A stretch of DNA of 64,000 bases from JBDHUW01 sp039809345 (GTDB lineage Bacteria; Patescibacteriota; Gracilibacteria; Absconditabacterales; Absconditicoccaceae): positions 62,001 through 126,000 of the forward strand of contig JBDHUW010000002.1 in the NCBI GenBank assembly GCA_039809345.1, in the 5' to 3' direction. Position 1 is the first letter of the stretch, and each line of letters begins with the position of its first letter. The notes beneath the pieces are model-generated. The model was not told the origin of the DNA. It saw nothing but the letters and a program-made list of their open reading frames with translations, and made no database searches. The translations under genes and the position numbers were made by a program. Positions 55,427 through 64,000 of this stretch are shown here, one piece after another.

Positions 55427-55786
55427 ATGTACAAAAGTTTATATATCTCAATACTCTTTCTCTTTTTTTGCATATTGTATATCGCATTCTACATATATCA
55501 TGAAGCAAAAGAGAGAAAACAAAACATTGTCTTTGTAAATCCTAAGGCAGCACACAGCTCTATAGAAGCCAATACCGAATCTGCTACCCTTCCAAGATGA
55601 GTGCAACCAGTGAATGACATACAAAATACCATTCGTGAAGTATATAAACAAAGTATGCAACAACAAAGCATATGGCATGAACAAAATTCATCCACAACAT
55701 TCTCGCCAGAAACCCAAATAACTATGTACTTCAAGGAGTTTTATGGAGATGCACAAAGTATGGAGAGACGACAAAAACATAAATAA
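55427..55786 (+). CDS. Hypothetical single-helix membrane protein
   Basis: Predicted 119 aa, MYKSLYISILFLFFCILYIA then FYIYHEAKERKQNIVF. An N-terminal membrane anchor and a polar outer domain rich in Gln, Ser and Thr. A longer start at 55400 would overlap xseB and seems less likely. No family recognised. One TGA Gly (LPRGVQ). Confidence 0.55.
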
Positions 55787-55810
55787 CTATTTATATTATC
55801 ACACTTCACA

Positions 55811-56623
55811 ATGCCTGCATTCTCAATTTGAGCAGTAAACATCTATTGGTATGGGCTTTTCTATTTCATCACATGTTTAATCTGATACTGATTTTTGTGG
55901 CGAGTAGGCCAACAAAAACGATTTGAGGATCGTCCATGAGTACAAAAACTACTGACTAAGTGAATTGATGATCTAATCCTACGAACGATACTTTGAGTCC
56001 TTGTATGATGAAGATTATGACATGTATTCCTCTACGATTGGGCATACTATAGCCAACATATATGAGAAATTTTCGCAGTTTGGAAGTGAGGCATGTCATT
56101 CATAGGTTGAATTATATGAGTAATTATTGCCATTTTTTATGTAGAAAAGAGTTTTAGACTAAATAGGAAAGAGCTCTTTATCGTTTTTGATCTTCTTTTA
56201 TTGGTTATCCCTATTTGAATAGTTCTATGAAGAATTGGAAACTTTCTCAACCAAGAGCTGTACTGAATCATAGTTCCTGAAAGTCTGATGCGATTGAAAT
56301 ATTTTGACATCACCCACATATACACCAAAGTAGATTCATACCTAAGATTCAATACCAACTTCATAGCTGCATTTCTCGAATGACTTGTGACATGGATAAT
56401 CTGAATCACGATTCTCTTTAAACAATTGCGACAGAAAAAACGACAGCCAGGAAGCATCACTATATCATTTATATTTGTCTATAGTGTAGCTAGGTTCATG
56501 ATCGAATTCCTCAGAGAAGACAGTTCTCTCGAATACGTATGACCGCTCACCACTACACAACGATTTATGGTTCTATTTCTGATATTCGGCTTCGTACTGC
56601 GACATTTTTACAAGAAAGATTAG
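55811..56623 (+). CDS. lgt: Prolipoprotein diacylglyceryl transferase
   Basis: Predicted 270 aa with about seven membrane helices. INIYWYGLFYF-type start, VLVGGRLGHVFLYDWAYY, GGMSFIGGIIGVIIAIF and the signature GRIGNFLNQELYGI identify Lgt. It adds diacylglycerol to the lipobox Cys, which fits the lipoprotein signal on the DLH-like protein. TGA encodes many of the Gly in the GG and GRIGN motifs. Confidence 0.93.
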
Positions 56624-56685
56624 TGTTGACTAAGCGCGTTATTTATATATAATAAGAAGATGTGTTTTATCTTTTATGATAAATA

Positions 56686-57060
56686 ATGGGAATTACCACC
56701 ATGACTTGAGATCCATGAGAGTACTATAGTCCAAAATCTCCAGAGATACAGGAATTACTGCTCAATTTATCCCACCGGCCAAAAGAAAATCCTCTTAGCG
56801 CAGATCATATGGAGCTAGTATCAACTATATTAGCAGATAATGAAGCAGCTGCATTGTACCAAAACCTCTCTGATGTAACCAATGATCAAAATTACTTAAA
56901 TAATGAATATTTAAGAAAACGAGCAATATTAATATGGAATTATAGAAAAAATGACAATGAATATCATTCATGACCCATGTGATTGCGAAATGTCGATTTA
57001 GCAAATAAAAAACATCGTCGCCACCAAAGACCTTCTAAGCCCCAAACCCCTTCAACTTAA
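56686..57060 (+). CDS. Hypothetical protein, 124 aa
   Basis: Polar, helical protein with an acidic N-terminal half (ADHMELVSTILADNEAAALY) and a basic C-terminus (NKKHRRHQRPSKPQTPST). No signal peptide or motif recognised. Its last 26 bp overlap the convergent sufC end. The basic tail might bind nucleic acid (inference). Confidence 0.5.
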
Positions 57061-57754
57061 TCTGCTCTACAATAGTCGTATCGCCCTGTGATACGATTTT
57101 TCATTTTTCCAAAACATATACCCAATCGATTGGAATGTACTCCAAGATTGTAAAGTAATGCGTGATTACGATGAAAATATTTTCTCATGAGTTGATTTCT
57201 TTCATCAATGATGCCACTGCCCTAAATGCATCGACATCGAGTCAGCTATCTACTTCATCCAAAATGATGATTGAAGGTTTCAGAAGTCTGATTTGCAGTA
57301 TTTCAATTTTTCTCCTCTCCCCTCCTGAAAATCATACATTCAAATCACGCCACAAGAATTCCTTATCAATATGGAGCTCTTGTAGTAGTGGTTCTATGAT
57401 CTTTTTGAATGACAAAAATGTTTCTTGCTTGCCATTTTTTGCAGAATAAATTGTTCTCAAAAATTCGAATAGCTTGATGCCTTTTATTTCAGGAATCGTT
57501 TGAAATGCTAGGAATATTCACATCTTAGCTCTCACATCTGGTGCAAGTTCTTTGAGACTTTCTCAATCTAGTACCATATCTCCCTCTTGTATTTCATATT
57601 TAGGATGTCACATCAATGCCAACGCAAATGATGATTTTCATGAACCGTTTTTTCATAGCAAACAGTAGTTTCTCCCCTTTTCAAATTCCATACTAATATC
57701 GTCAATGACTCTTTTTTCATCGACAGACACTACTAAGTTCTTTATTGATAACAT
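57035..57754 (-). CDS. sufC: Fe-S assembly ATPase SufC
   Basis: Predicted 239 aa. Walker A is read as LGKNGSGKSSFALALMGHPK, with two of its glycines encoded by TGA. The Q-loop is FLAFQTIPEIKG, the signature FSGGERRKIEILQIRLLKPS and Walker B IIILDEVDSGLD (SufC has the characteristic E-x-D-S-G-L-D). H-loop VITHYF. It energises the SufBD scaffold. Followed on the same strand by nothing for Fe-S; SufS/SufU are not seen. Confidence 0.93.
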
Positions 57755-57819
57755 AGCAAAATGGCAATATAGATAAACTGTGGTTGAATATAGGGATTTC
57801 CTGCACAGTTTCAATATGC

Positions 57820-59778
57820 TTACTTAGCAAAGATTCTTGAAAATATAATATTGAGTTCTTCTCTTTCATCATCAAAACGCGGATTGCTCTTCCATGTAGC
57901 AAAATCATTTTGGAAAAACTGCACAGTCTCTTCCAATCATTTCTCATGCATTCATAAATATGCTTCGATATCTCATTGTTGTAAGATGAATATATGTTTT
58001 TTATACAATTCCTCTATAGTATGTTTGATATCATCTCGATGTTTTGGCTCACGAGATTTTAAATACTTGATAATGTTTTTATACTTTTCTGATTTTGACA
58101 TATATCAACCATATCCGCGTGAACGTCTCATACGGTTTTCATAGTAGTGCATATCGATTGATTGATTACCAGTATCCTGGATATTGTCCCAATCTCAAAT
58201 AAAATAACTCTGTATACCAAAGCTATTCAAAAACTTTTTTCGGCGTGCATATCATCATTTGCCGTTGATATTCACGATTTCATAGTCTTTTATGATCAGG
58301 TTCCATTCTTCACTTTGCTTTGCTAAGTATTGTAAATAGTTCCCAAATGCAAATTCATCTGTTTCTCATTCTACCATGATGATTTTCTTCACAAAAAAGA
58401 TTTTAGCAGTATTGGTAAACTTTAGTATTTGCATTAGTTTACTAGCATCTTCATTGTAGTGCTCTCATGGACAAACTACACGAGTCACTCACCTATCATT
58501 GTGAAATCTGTAGACATGCTTGATATTTTTGTCATTTATCATCAATGAAGAATGAGTCGTCATGATACATTGCAGACCATAGGTATTTGAGAGATCCTCG
58601 ATCAAGAGCAAAAACTGTTTTTGCAACTGAGGATGAAGATGAAGCTCAGGCTCATCTACTACAAGAAGTCATCTGTCCAAACCAAATCCATATACGGCAC
58701 ACACGATACCAAACATTGATTTCTCACCAGCAGACAGATCATCCAAATAATACCTTACTCACTCATTGTCTACAAGCAAAAATCTATAAGTAAACGGCAC
58801 ATTGGGAACAACCTCTACCAAAAATGTACGACGAAGATATTTTTTAGAAAATACTACCAACCTGTTGAATGTCTCACAATCATTTAATATTTCTGGCAAT
58901 TGTTCATTGGTAGCATTTATATTCTTTTGATATATATGAAGAGCAATTTTTTTCTTCACATATAGCATACCTATCAGATGATCTTGAGCAGTTTTCACTG
59001 ACGAAACTGTGGCATCTTGCAACGTGAACATCAAGCGATCATTTTCCTCATGACCGATCGTATATGTGTCATTGTAATGCAGCAGATTTCTATATGATCA
59101 TATGGTTGCAAATGTCGCATGTAGCACATGCCGATGATTTTCACGTCATGGCTTGATAGTATTGTGGATCGCTATACAATGTTGCAAAAGATGAAAATAC
59201 TGGAATACATCATAGATAAACTTTTCCATTTCAGACGCATTATCTTTCAATATTATCGCATCATTTTTCTCAGTATCAATCTGTACCTGACATGTGATAG
59301 CATCGTACGAACCAAGGTAGTTTTCTAATCAAGTATATGAAAAAGTATAATCAGTTGATGAGTAGGTTTTTATCAACCCATTGAATTCATTTTGATGATC
59401 ATAGATAAACTGCAAATTTGCACGATCGTGTTCGTTTAATGCAAATGTGATACATACATGGCTCGGTTTTCACTGTCATGTCTTGTTTTGATGCAAATTA
59501 TGTATGCGTAGTGGTTGATGATGAATTATTCTTTTATCAGTAAGTGAATGTAGTATCTCTACCTCCTGAGCGTTACAAACAAATGGTTGAAAAAAAACAG
59601 AACTACAGATCTGTTGTATTATGTCCAAAAATATACTCTTTCCTGCTCAATTCGGTCATATAAAAATATGAATGGTTCACTGCTCCTCTACATCAAATTT
59701 TACTCAAGGAGCTGTTTGAATATCATGAATGTATGGGAATGTCGCTAAGTTTGATATGAGTACATTTGCTAATTTCAT
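57820..59778 (-). CDS. OLD-family ATPase/TOPRIM nuclease
   Basis: Predicted 652 aa. N-terminal SMC/RecF-like ATPase: Walker A HIFIGPNGAGKSIFLDII near residue 40 (two Gly from TGA), signature LDDLSAGEKSMFGIV and Walker B LLVVDEPELHLHPQLQK near 370, then MTTHSSLMI. C-terminal TOPRIM: KKIIMVEGETDEFAFGNYL (catalytic Glu) near 465 and FIGDWDN (Asp pair) near 530. This is class 1 OLD, a family with anti-phage and DNA repair members. No GajB/UvrD-type partner is adjacent. Confidence 0.85.
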
Positions 59779-59863
59779 ACCTCTATATTATAATAAATAT
59801 ATATCTATGCAACTTTTCGCATTCCCAATTTATAAAATTATGGTATACTATTGCAAATTAAAA

Positions 59864-59896
59864 AAATAGATGCGTTGCCTTAGAACACATCTATTT
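59864..59896 (-). terminator. Rho-independent terminator
   Basis: AAATAGATG (59864-59872) pairs with CATCTATTT (59888-59896); on the minus strand a T-run follows. It lies 20 bp after the H1-like gene stop. Confidence 0.75.
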
Positions 59897-59916
59897 ATCA
59901 TACTATAACAAAGAAA

Positions 59917-60129
59917 TTATTTCTTCTTTGCAACCTTCTTAGCTGGAGCTTTCTTTGCTACCGCTTTCTTAGCTGGAGCTTTCTTTGCTACTGCTTTCTT
60001 AGCAGGAGCCTTCTTTGCTACCGCTTTCTTAGCTGGAGCTTTCTTTGCTACTGCTTTCTTAGCTGGAGCTTTCTTTGCTACCGCTTTCTTAGCTGGAGCC
60101 TTCTTAGCTACTTTTTTTGCTACTGGCAT
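59917..60129 (-). CDS. Histone H1-like Lys/Ala repeat protein
   Basis: Predicted 70 aa made of Lys, Ala, Pro and Val only after MPVAKK. The 10-aa unit AKKAPAKKAV is repeated head-to-tail about five to six times (30-bp DNA units with a few silent changes). Such AKKAP-type tails resemble bacterial H1/Hc1/AlgP-like DNA-binding proteins and bind nucleic acid through charge. No Gly, so no TGA. Monocistronic with a terminator. Could be a methylation target of the SET protein (inference). Confidence 0.85.
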   Translation of the reverse strand: MPVAKKVAKKAPAKKAVAKKAPAKKAVAKKAPAKKAVAKKAPAKKAVAKKAPAKKAVAKKAPAKKVAKKK

Positions 60130-60329
60130 TATAAGAATATGTTATGATATAAATAAACTTTTTCACAGCTGAATGCTTTTCATTTTTCAACAAAAAGTTT
60201 TCATTCATTGCTCGATTAATATTCTTCGCGACATAAATTGCAAGTGAAAATAACTATGAATTGATAACTCTACGTTTATCATTTAGTATATAATAAAAAA
60301 TATACGATAGTCGCAATTTTGGTATAGCA

Positions 60330-61019
60330 CTAAGATAGCGCTTCTCGACTGGCAATTATCGCTGCAGTCTCAGTACGCAAAATATTTTGTCATAGAGATA
60401 TTTTTTTATGATCAAATCAAGAAAAATATTTTTCATCATCTATTCATCGTCATCATTCTGGTCATATGAGAAAAACTTTTTTGTGGTTTGCATTTTCATC
60501 TATATAATTTTTATACTCTTCTCAGAATTGATGAAGAATATATACACTTGATCAATTGATATATTCATCAATATTTGTAACAAATAAGATCGATGGAACT
60601 ACAGATCCATACGACTGTTCTGTAGCTTCTAAAGCTATCTTTCTCAGCCTTTCTATTTTTTTCTCTGGCATTTCACGAATTTGAGAATACTGCGAAACAA
60701 AGAAAACAATATGTTGCATTCATAGCTCTGTACATTTTTGTACAAGCCATTCACACTTCTCAAATTTATTGAGCATTGATACCAATAAATATTTTTGATT
60801 ATCACTTTGATCAACTTCTTTTGTTTCTATGATATCTCATACAAGTGTGTCTCTATCAATTTGTGACAAGGAAATTAAAAATCTAGTATTGTAATTTTGC
60901 ACCATGAAGTTATATCAAACAGTAGCACGCAAAACATTTTTCACCTGGTGATAAACTCTTTCATCCCTGATAGTGATAGATTTCCCTTCTATAGTGTATG
61001 GTGTGATAAATAGTTGCAT
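60330..61019 (-). CDS. rsmE: 16S rRNA (uracil-1498-N3) methyltransferase
   Basis: Predicted 229 aa. N-terminal PUA-like domain (QLFITPYTIEGKSITIRDER, HQVKNVLRATVG) and C-terminal SPOUT domain with CEWLVQKCTELGMQHIVFF, LRKIALEATEQSYGS, VFLIGPEGGRGIDDE and LGQNILRTETAAIIA, the trefoil-knot SAM-binding motifs of RsmE. GPEGG and LGxNILRTETA are diagnostic. Several Gly are TGA. Ends TAG 60330. Confidence 0.93.
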
Positions 61020-61040
61020 ATATAAAAATATCAAAATAAA

Positions 61041-61712
61041 TTACTCCCTCCAATTGATCTCCTTCAATCCACGCTGCCTCAGATATTCATTGGCTTTGCT
61101 AAAATGTTTGCATCCAAAGAATCAACTATGCACAGAAAACGGTGAAGGATGCGATGCCAACAAAACCATATGTTTGCTCTCATCAATCAGATAGCTTTTT
61201 GCTTTTGCAAAATTTCACCACAACATAAAAACTATGTTTTCTTTTTTATTGCTCAAAATGTCTATAACCCTGTCAGTAAATTTTTCTCGTCATATATTTT
61301 TGTGTGATCCTGGCTCTCCGCTACGCACCGTCAATATTGCATTCAACAACAATACTCATTGCATTGCCCAATGGGTGAGATCGCCATTTCTCTTAGACAT
61401 ATCTACTCCTAAATCGCTTTGCACCTCTGCATATATATTTTTCAAAGAAGGTGGTAGTTTTACACCTTCTGGGACACTAAATGAAAGTCACATTGCTTGA
61501 CCAGGACCATGGTATGGATCTTGTCACAATATCACAACCTTCACGTCATCAAACGGCGTCAGATCAAATGCTTTAAACAATAGACTAGATGGTGGGAACA
61601 CAATATACTTTTGTTTTTCTGCCAACAACTGTTCCTTGATAATTGAAAAATATGAGCTCGAGAACTCATCATGCAATACCTTTTTTCGACTATCCTCTAT
61701 CTTCACATCCAT
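61041..61712 (-). CDS. ung: Uracil-DNA glycosylase
   Basis: Predicted 223 aa. Catalytic GQDPYHGPGQAMGLSFSV (Asp in QDPYH), LLLNAILTVRSGEPGSH, FMLWGGNFAKAK and the DNA-binding ASHPSPFSVHSGFFGCKHF, all family-1 UDG motifs. It removes uracil from DNA. ATG 61712 (MDVKIEDSRKKVL) is preferred over the TTG one codon upstream. Twenty-one bp separate it from rsmE. Confidence 0.95.
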
Positions 61713-61733
61713 CAATACATAATATACGATAAA

Positions 61734-62321
61734 CTAAGTAGCCCTTCTCTTTCCTTCTGCATAACAACTCCCGCATACAGACTCATATGTAATATTATTT
61801 CCATCTATTGCAATTTGGTCTCATGAAAATATAGGTGTGCCATCCAGAATTCTCATGTTGCATATAGCTTTTTTACCACAACGACAAATTGTCTTTAGCT
61901 CTTCAAGCGTATGCGCCAATGCCAACAGTCTTTCAGATGCAGGGAATGACTGCAAAAGAAAATCGGTTCTTAAGCCATAACATATCACTGGGATATTGCG
62001 TTCTACTGCGACCCAAAACAATTCATCTATCTGTGAAGGCATCATAAATTGTACCTCATCAACCAGTATACAATCTACCTTGGTGTGTGTTTGTATATAC
62101 GAGTCTATGAGTTCTATTATAGCATGGTTACGATCTATCAACATATCTACACGCCTAGTCACTCCAAGTCTAGAGACGATATTCATATCTCATTTAGTAT
62201 CTACCTTTGGTTTCATCAATACTGCGTGCATACCTCTTTCTTCATAATTATGAGCTACTTGAATAATCGCAGTAGTCTTTCATGAGTTCATCGCCCCATA
62301 TCTAAAATAGAGTTTTGCCAT
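61734..62321 (-). CDS. tdk: Thymidine kinase
   Basis: Predicted 195 aa. P-loop YGAMNSGKTTAIIQVAHNYE near residue 10, whose SGKT Gly is TGA; Walker B CILVDEVQFM; lid/substrate loop VICYGLRTDFLLQSFPAS; and the structural zinc ligands CRCGKKAIC and VCGSC. Type II TK. It salvages thymidine, in line with a host-dependent lifestyle. Ends TAG 61734, 21 bp before ung. Confidence 0.94.
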
Positions 62322-62350
62322 AGTTTCAGATATACATACACGATATAAAA

Positions 62351-62902
62351 CTAATATCCATAGAATTGGATTTTTGCACGAGCTAATCTACGAGCAAATA
62401 TTTGTTCTGGCATCTCATCCCGTAAATATTTTAATAACTTATCAGCGCCATTCCATATCAGCAACCACGATGCTGGCTCTCCTATCACTGTAATCATTGT
62501 AGTATAAAAATATGCAAATGCATATGTATGTAGAATATAACTCACTATGATTCATATGAGAATACCTCATAGAACAAATCATCGACCGATTGAAATATCT
62601 TTGCGATAGAGCTTGTCTTGCTTGTGGGAATAGGTCAAAAAATAACTATGGAGACGTTTCTTGATAATCTCTTCATCACTACTCTCTCTGACAGCTTGAG
62701 GTATCATCAATCTAAGCTCGACCACCTCGCTTCACTTGTCCATCACTATTTTTTTACACTCAGAGAGAAAATCATCAGAAAGAGACCTTTCAGCATACTC
62801 TCTTGGATCAAAGCTAGAAAAAATGTCTCCATAGGTATCCAATATCAAACTCATTCTCCCTTCTTTTAGTATGTTTTTGTTTTCTGATATATTTTCCTGC
62901 AT
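62351..62902 (-). CDS. Hypothetical membrane protein, 183 aa
   Basis: Soluble helical N-terminal half (SLILDTYGDIFSSFDPREYA, DDEEIIKKRLHS-type) followed by two hydrophobic stretches (GFVLGGILIGIIVSYILHTY, YFYTTMITVIGEPASWLLIW) and a basic C-terminus. The pattern resembles small UPF/DUF-type membrane proteins, but I cannot name one. First gene of the probable operon with tdk, ung and rsmE. Confidence 0.6.
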
Positions 62903-62966
62903 CCTGCGAATAAAAGTAAAAACAGATATACTCGTGATATAGTGATACACAGACACTTTGCAATCA

Positions 62967-62994
62967 AAAAAACCATATCCTGTAGATATGGTTT
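62967..62994 (-). terminator. Rho-independent terminator after RNase J
   Basis: AAACCATATC (62970-62979) pairs perfectly with GATATGGTTT (62985-62994), with a T-run on the minus strand, 12 bp after the stop of the RNase J gene. Confidence 0.85.
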
Positions 62995-63005
62995 CTCTAT
63001 GATAA

Positions 63006-64000
63006 TTAGTATGTAGAGTCTTCTCATTGTTCTTCTATAGTCATTCCAACAATTGCTTCATCTTTTGACATGCCATCTATTTGTGATTCATCTTTCACGG
63101 CATCTCTATTGATATAAACAAACATTGGCATCAACATTGGTACACGCCCAATACCCTTTTCTATGAACCCACTGAGTTCATCCTTGATCAACTTCAATAT
63201 CATCTTCACATCTGATGTCTGTTTCAAATGCACATAATATCTCTTTTTCACAAATTCAACGATATCTGTATGTACTCTTTGTACTTCTGATGAGTATACA
63301 AATCATCTTGATTCAATTTGTACATTTCAAACGAGTTCTCTCGTCTTAGTGTCAATCTTGAATATCAATGACAATACTCCATCCTCTGCCATGATTTGAC
63401 GTGCTTTGATCACGTATTCTCCCGAAAGATGTCACATTCCAAGGCCATCAATCATCACAGTATCTAATTTCATTTTCTTATCAGCTACTTTCACGCCATC
63501 ATCATACAATTCAATCACAGCTCCATTGTCTATCAAGAATATCTTTTCTGAAGGAATTCACATTTCCATCACGACATGCTTGTTTGCATTTCTTTGAATT
63601 GGTTCACCATGGATAGGTACTACATATTCCGGCTTGATGAGAGCTGTCATGATCTTGATATCTTCTTGATACGCGTGTCATGATGCATGGATATCTAGAT
63701 TTGAATTTGTGATTACTTCAATACCATGACGAACAAAATCATTCATCATAGAGATCACTGCTTTCTCATTTCCTGGAATCGGTGTAGCAGACATCAAAAT
63801 CTGATCACCTGGTTTCAAATGTACGTATTTGTCCTCATTGCGAGAGATACGTGTCAATGCGGCGAATTCTTCTCACTGTGCTCATGTACAAAGCACTACT
63901 ACTCTATTGTCTGGCAAGGTATTGATTTCATCTGACACCTTTCTCACAAATCAGTGTGGCACATTGATATATCACAATTGTTTCACGATTTCAATATTGT
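63006..64000 (-). CDS. rnj: Ribonuclease J (3' part)
   Basis: The C-terminal ~331 residues are present; the 5' end, with the HxHxDH metal motif, lies beyond the window. Visible motifs: VVLCTGAQGEEFAALTRI, GDQILMSATPIPGNE, NSNLDIHASGHAYQEDIKIM, KPEYVVPIHGEPIQRNA and the C-terminal MGHLSGEYVIKARQIMAEDG. These are the beta-CASP motifs of RNase J, a 5'-3' exonuclease/endonuclease of mRNA and rRNA. Stop TAA 63006, then terminator. Confidence 0.93.

Noticed and set aside
59917..60129. Simple-sequence artefact rather than a gene
   Set aside because: The frame is intact from ATG to TAA, the repeat units differ at silent positions only, and a proper terminator follows, which argues for selection on the protein.

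Overview
The window comes from a bacterium that reads UGA as glycine (translation table 25), so it most likely belongs to the Absconditabacteria (SR1) or Gracilibacteria (BD1-5/GN02) of the Patescibacteria (CPR). Under the standard code nearly every gene breaks at TGA. Read as Gly, those TGAs restore full-length housekeeping proteins and fall on invariant glycines: Walker A of FtsK, SufC, OLD and thymidine kinase, and GGH of the Nudix domain. Real stops are TAA and TAG only. The DNA is AT-rich, genes are tightly packed on both strands, and Shine-Dalgarno sequences are hard to find.

Layout. 0-7.2 kb: a complete NAD salvage operon (pncA, nadE, pncB, prs, ADP-ribosylglycohydrolase, NadM-Nudix fusion), divergent from its probable regulator nrtR across an operator-like region. 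7.2-9.2 kb: a copper locus (HMA/DsbD-type membrane protein with a frameshift, csoR, a Cys-rich metallothionein) with related CsoR-type boxes. 9.2-20.8 kb: hypotheticals, a UMF1-type transporter, a dienelactone hydrolase-like lipoprotein, a kinase-like protein, a 1287-aa SF2 helicase, a DUF1801 protein and two unknown genes. 20.9-26.6 kb: an accessory region ending at ssrA (tmRNA). It holds near copies of the ssrA 3' end, ~230-bp repeats, two RelBE-type toxin-antitoxin pairs and two genes with no in-frame TGA that look imported from a standard-code genome; a third such gene lies just past ssrA at 27.5 kb.

27.9-41.4 kb: RluA-type pseudouridine synthase, a membrane protein, a possible structured RNA, a Nudix-GrpE fusion, a Nudix-like protein, SecA, then FtsK, MraY and an O-antigen-ligase-like protein. 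41.4-47.2 kb: YraN, TruB, type IV pilus genes, a SET-domain protein, YebC and RNase P RNA. 47.3-57.8 kb: SecG, an oligopeptide-binding-type protein, GatB, a large exported protein, SufD-like, DUF1653, a resolvase-like endonuclease, SerS, XseB, Lgt and SufC. 57.8-64 kb: an OLD-family ATPase/nuclease, a histone H1-like Lys/Ala repeat protein, RsmE, uracil-DNA glycosylase, thymidine kinase, a membrane protein and the 3' part of RNase J.

How the genes fit: the organism appears to salvage precursors rather than make them. Nicotinamide goes to nicotinate (PncA), then NaMN (PncB with PRPP from Prs), and NadE completes amidation. Thymidine kinase points the same way. The most unusual items are the Nudix-GrpE fusion, the TGA-free genes beside an ssrA-linked repeat region, the recoded metallothionein operon, the SET/H1-like pair and the undefined RNA-like element at 30.2 kb.
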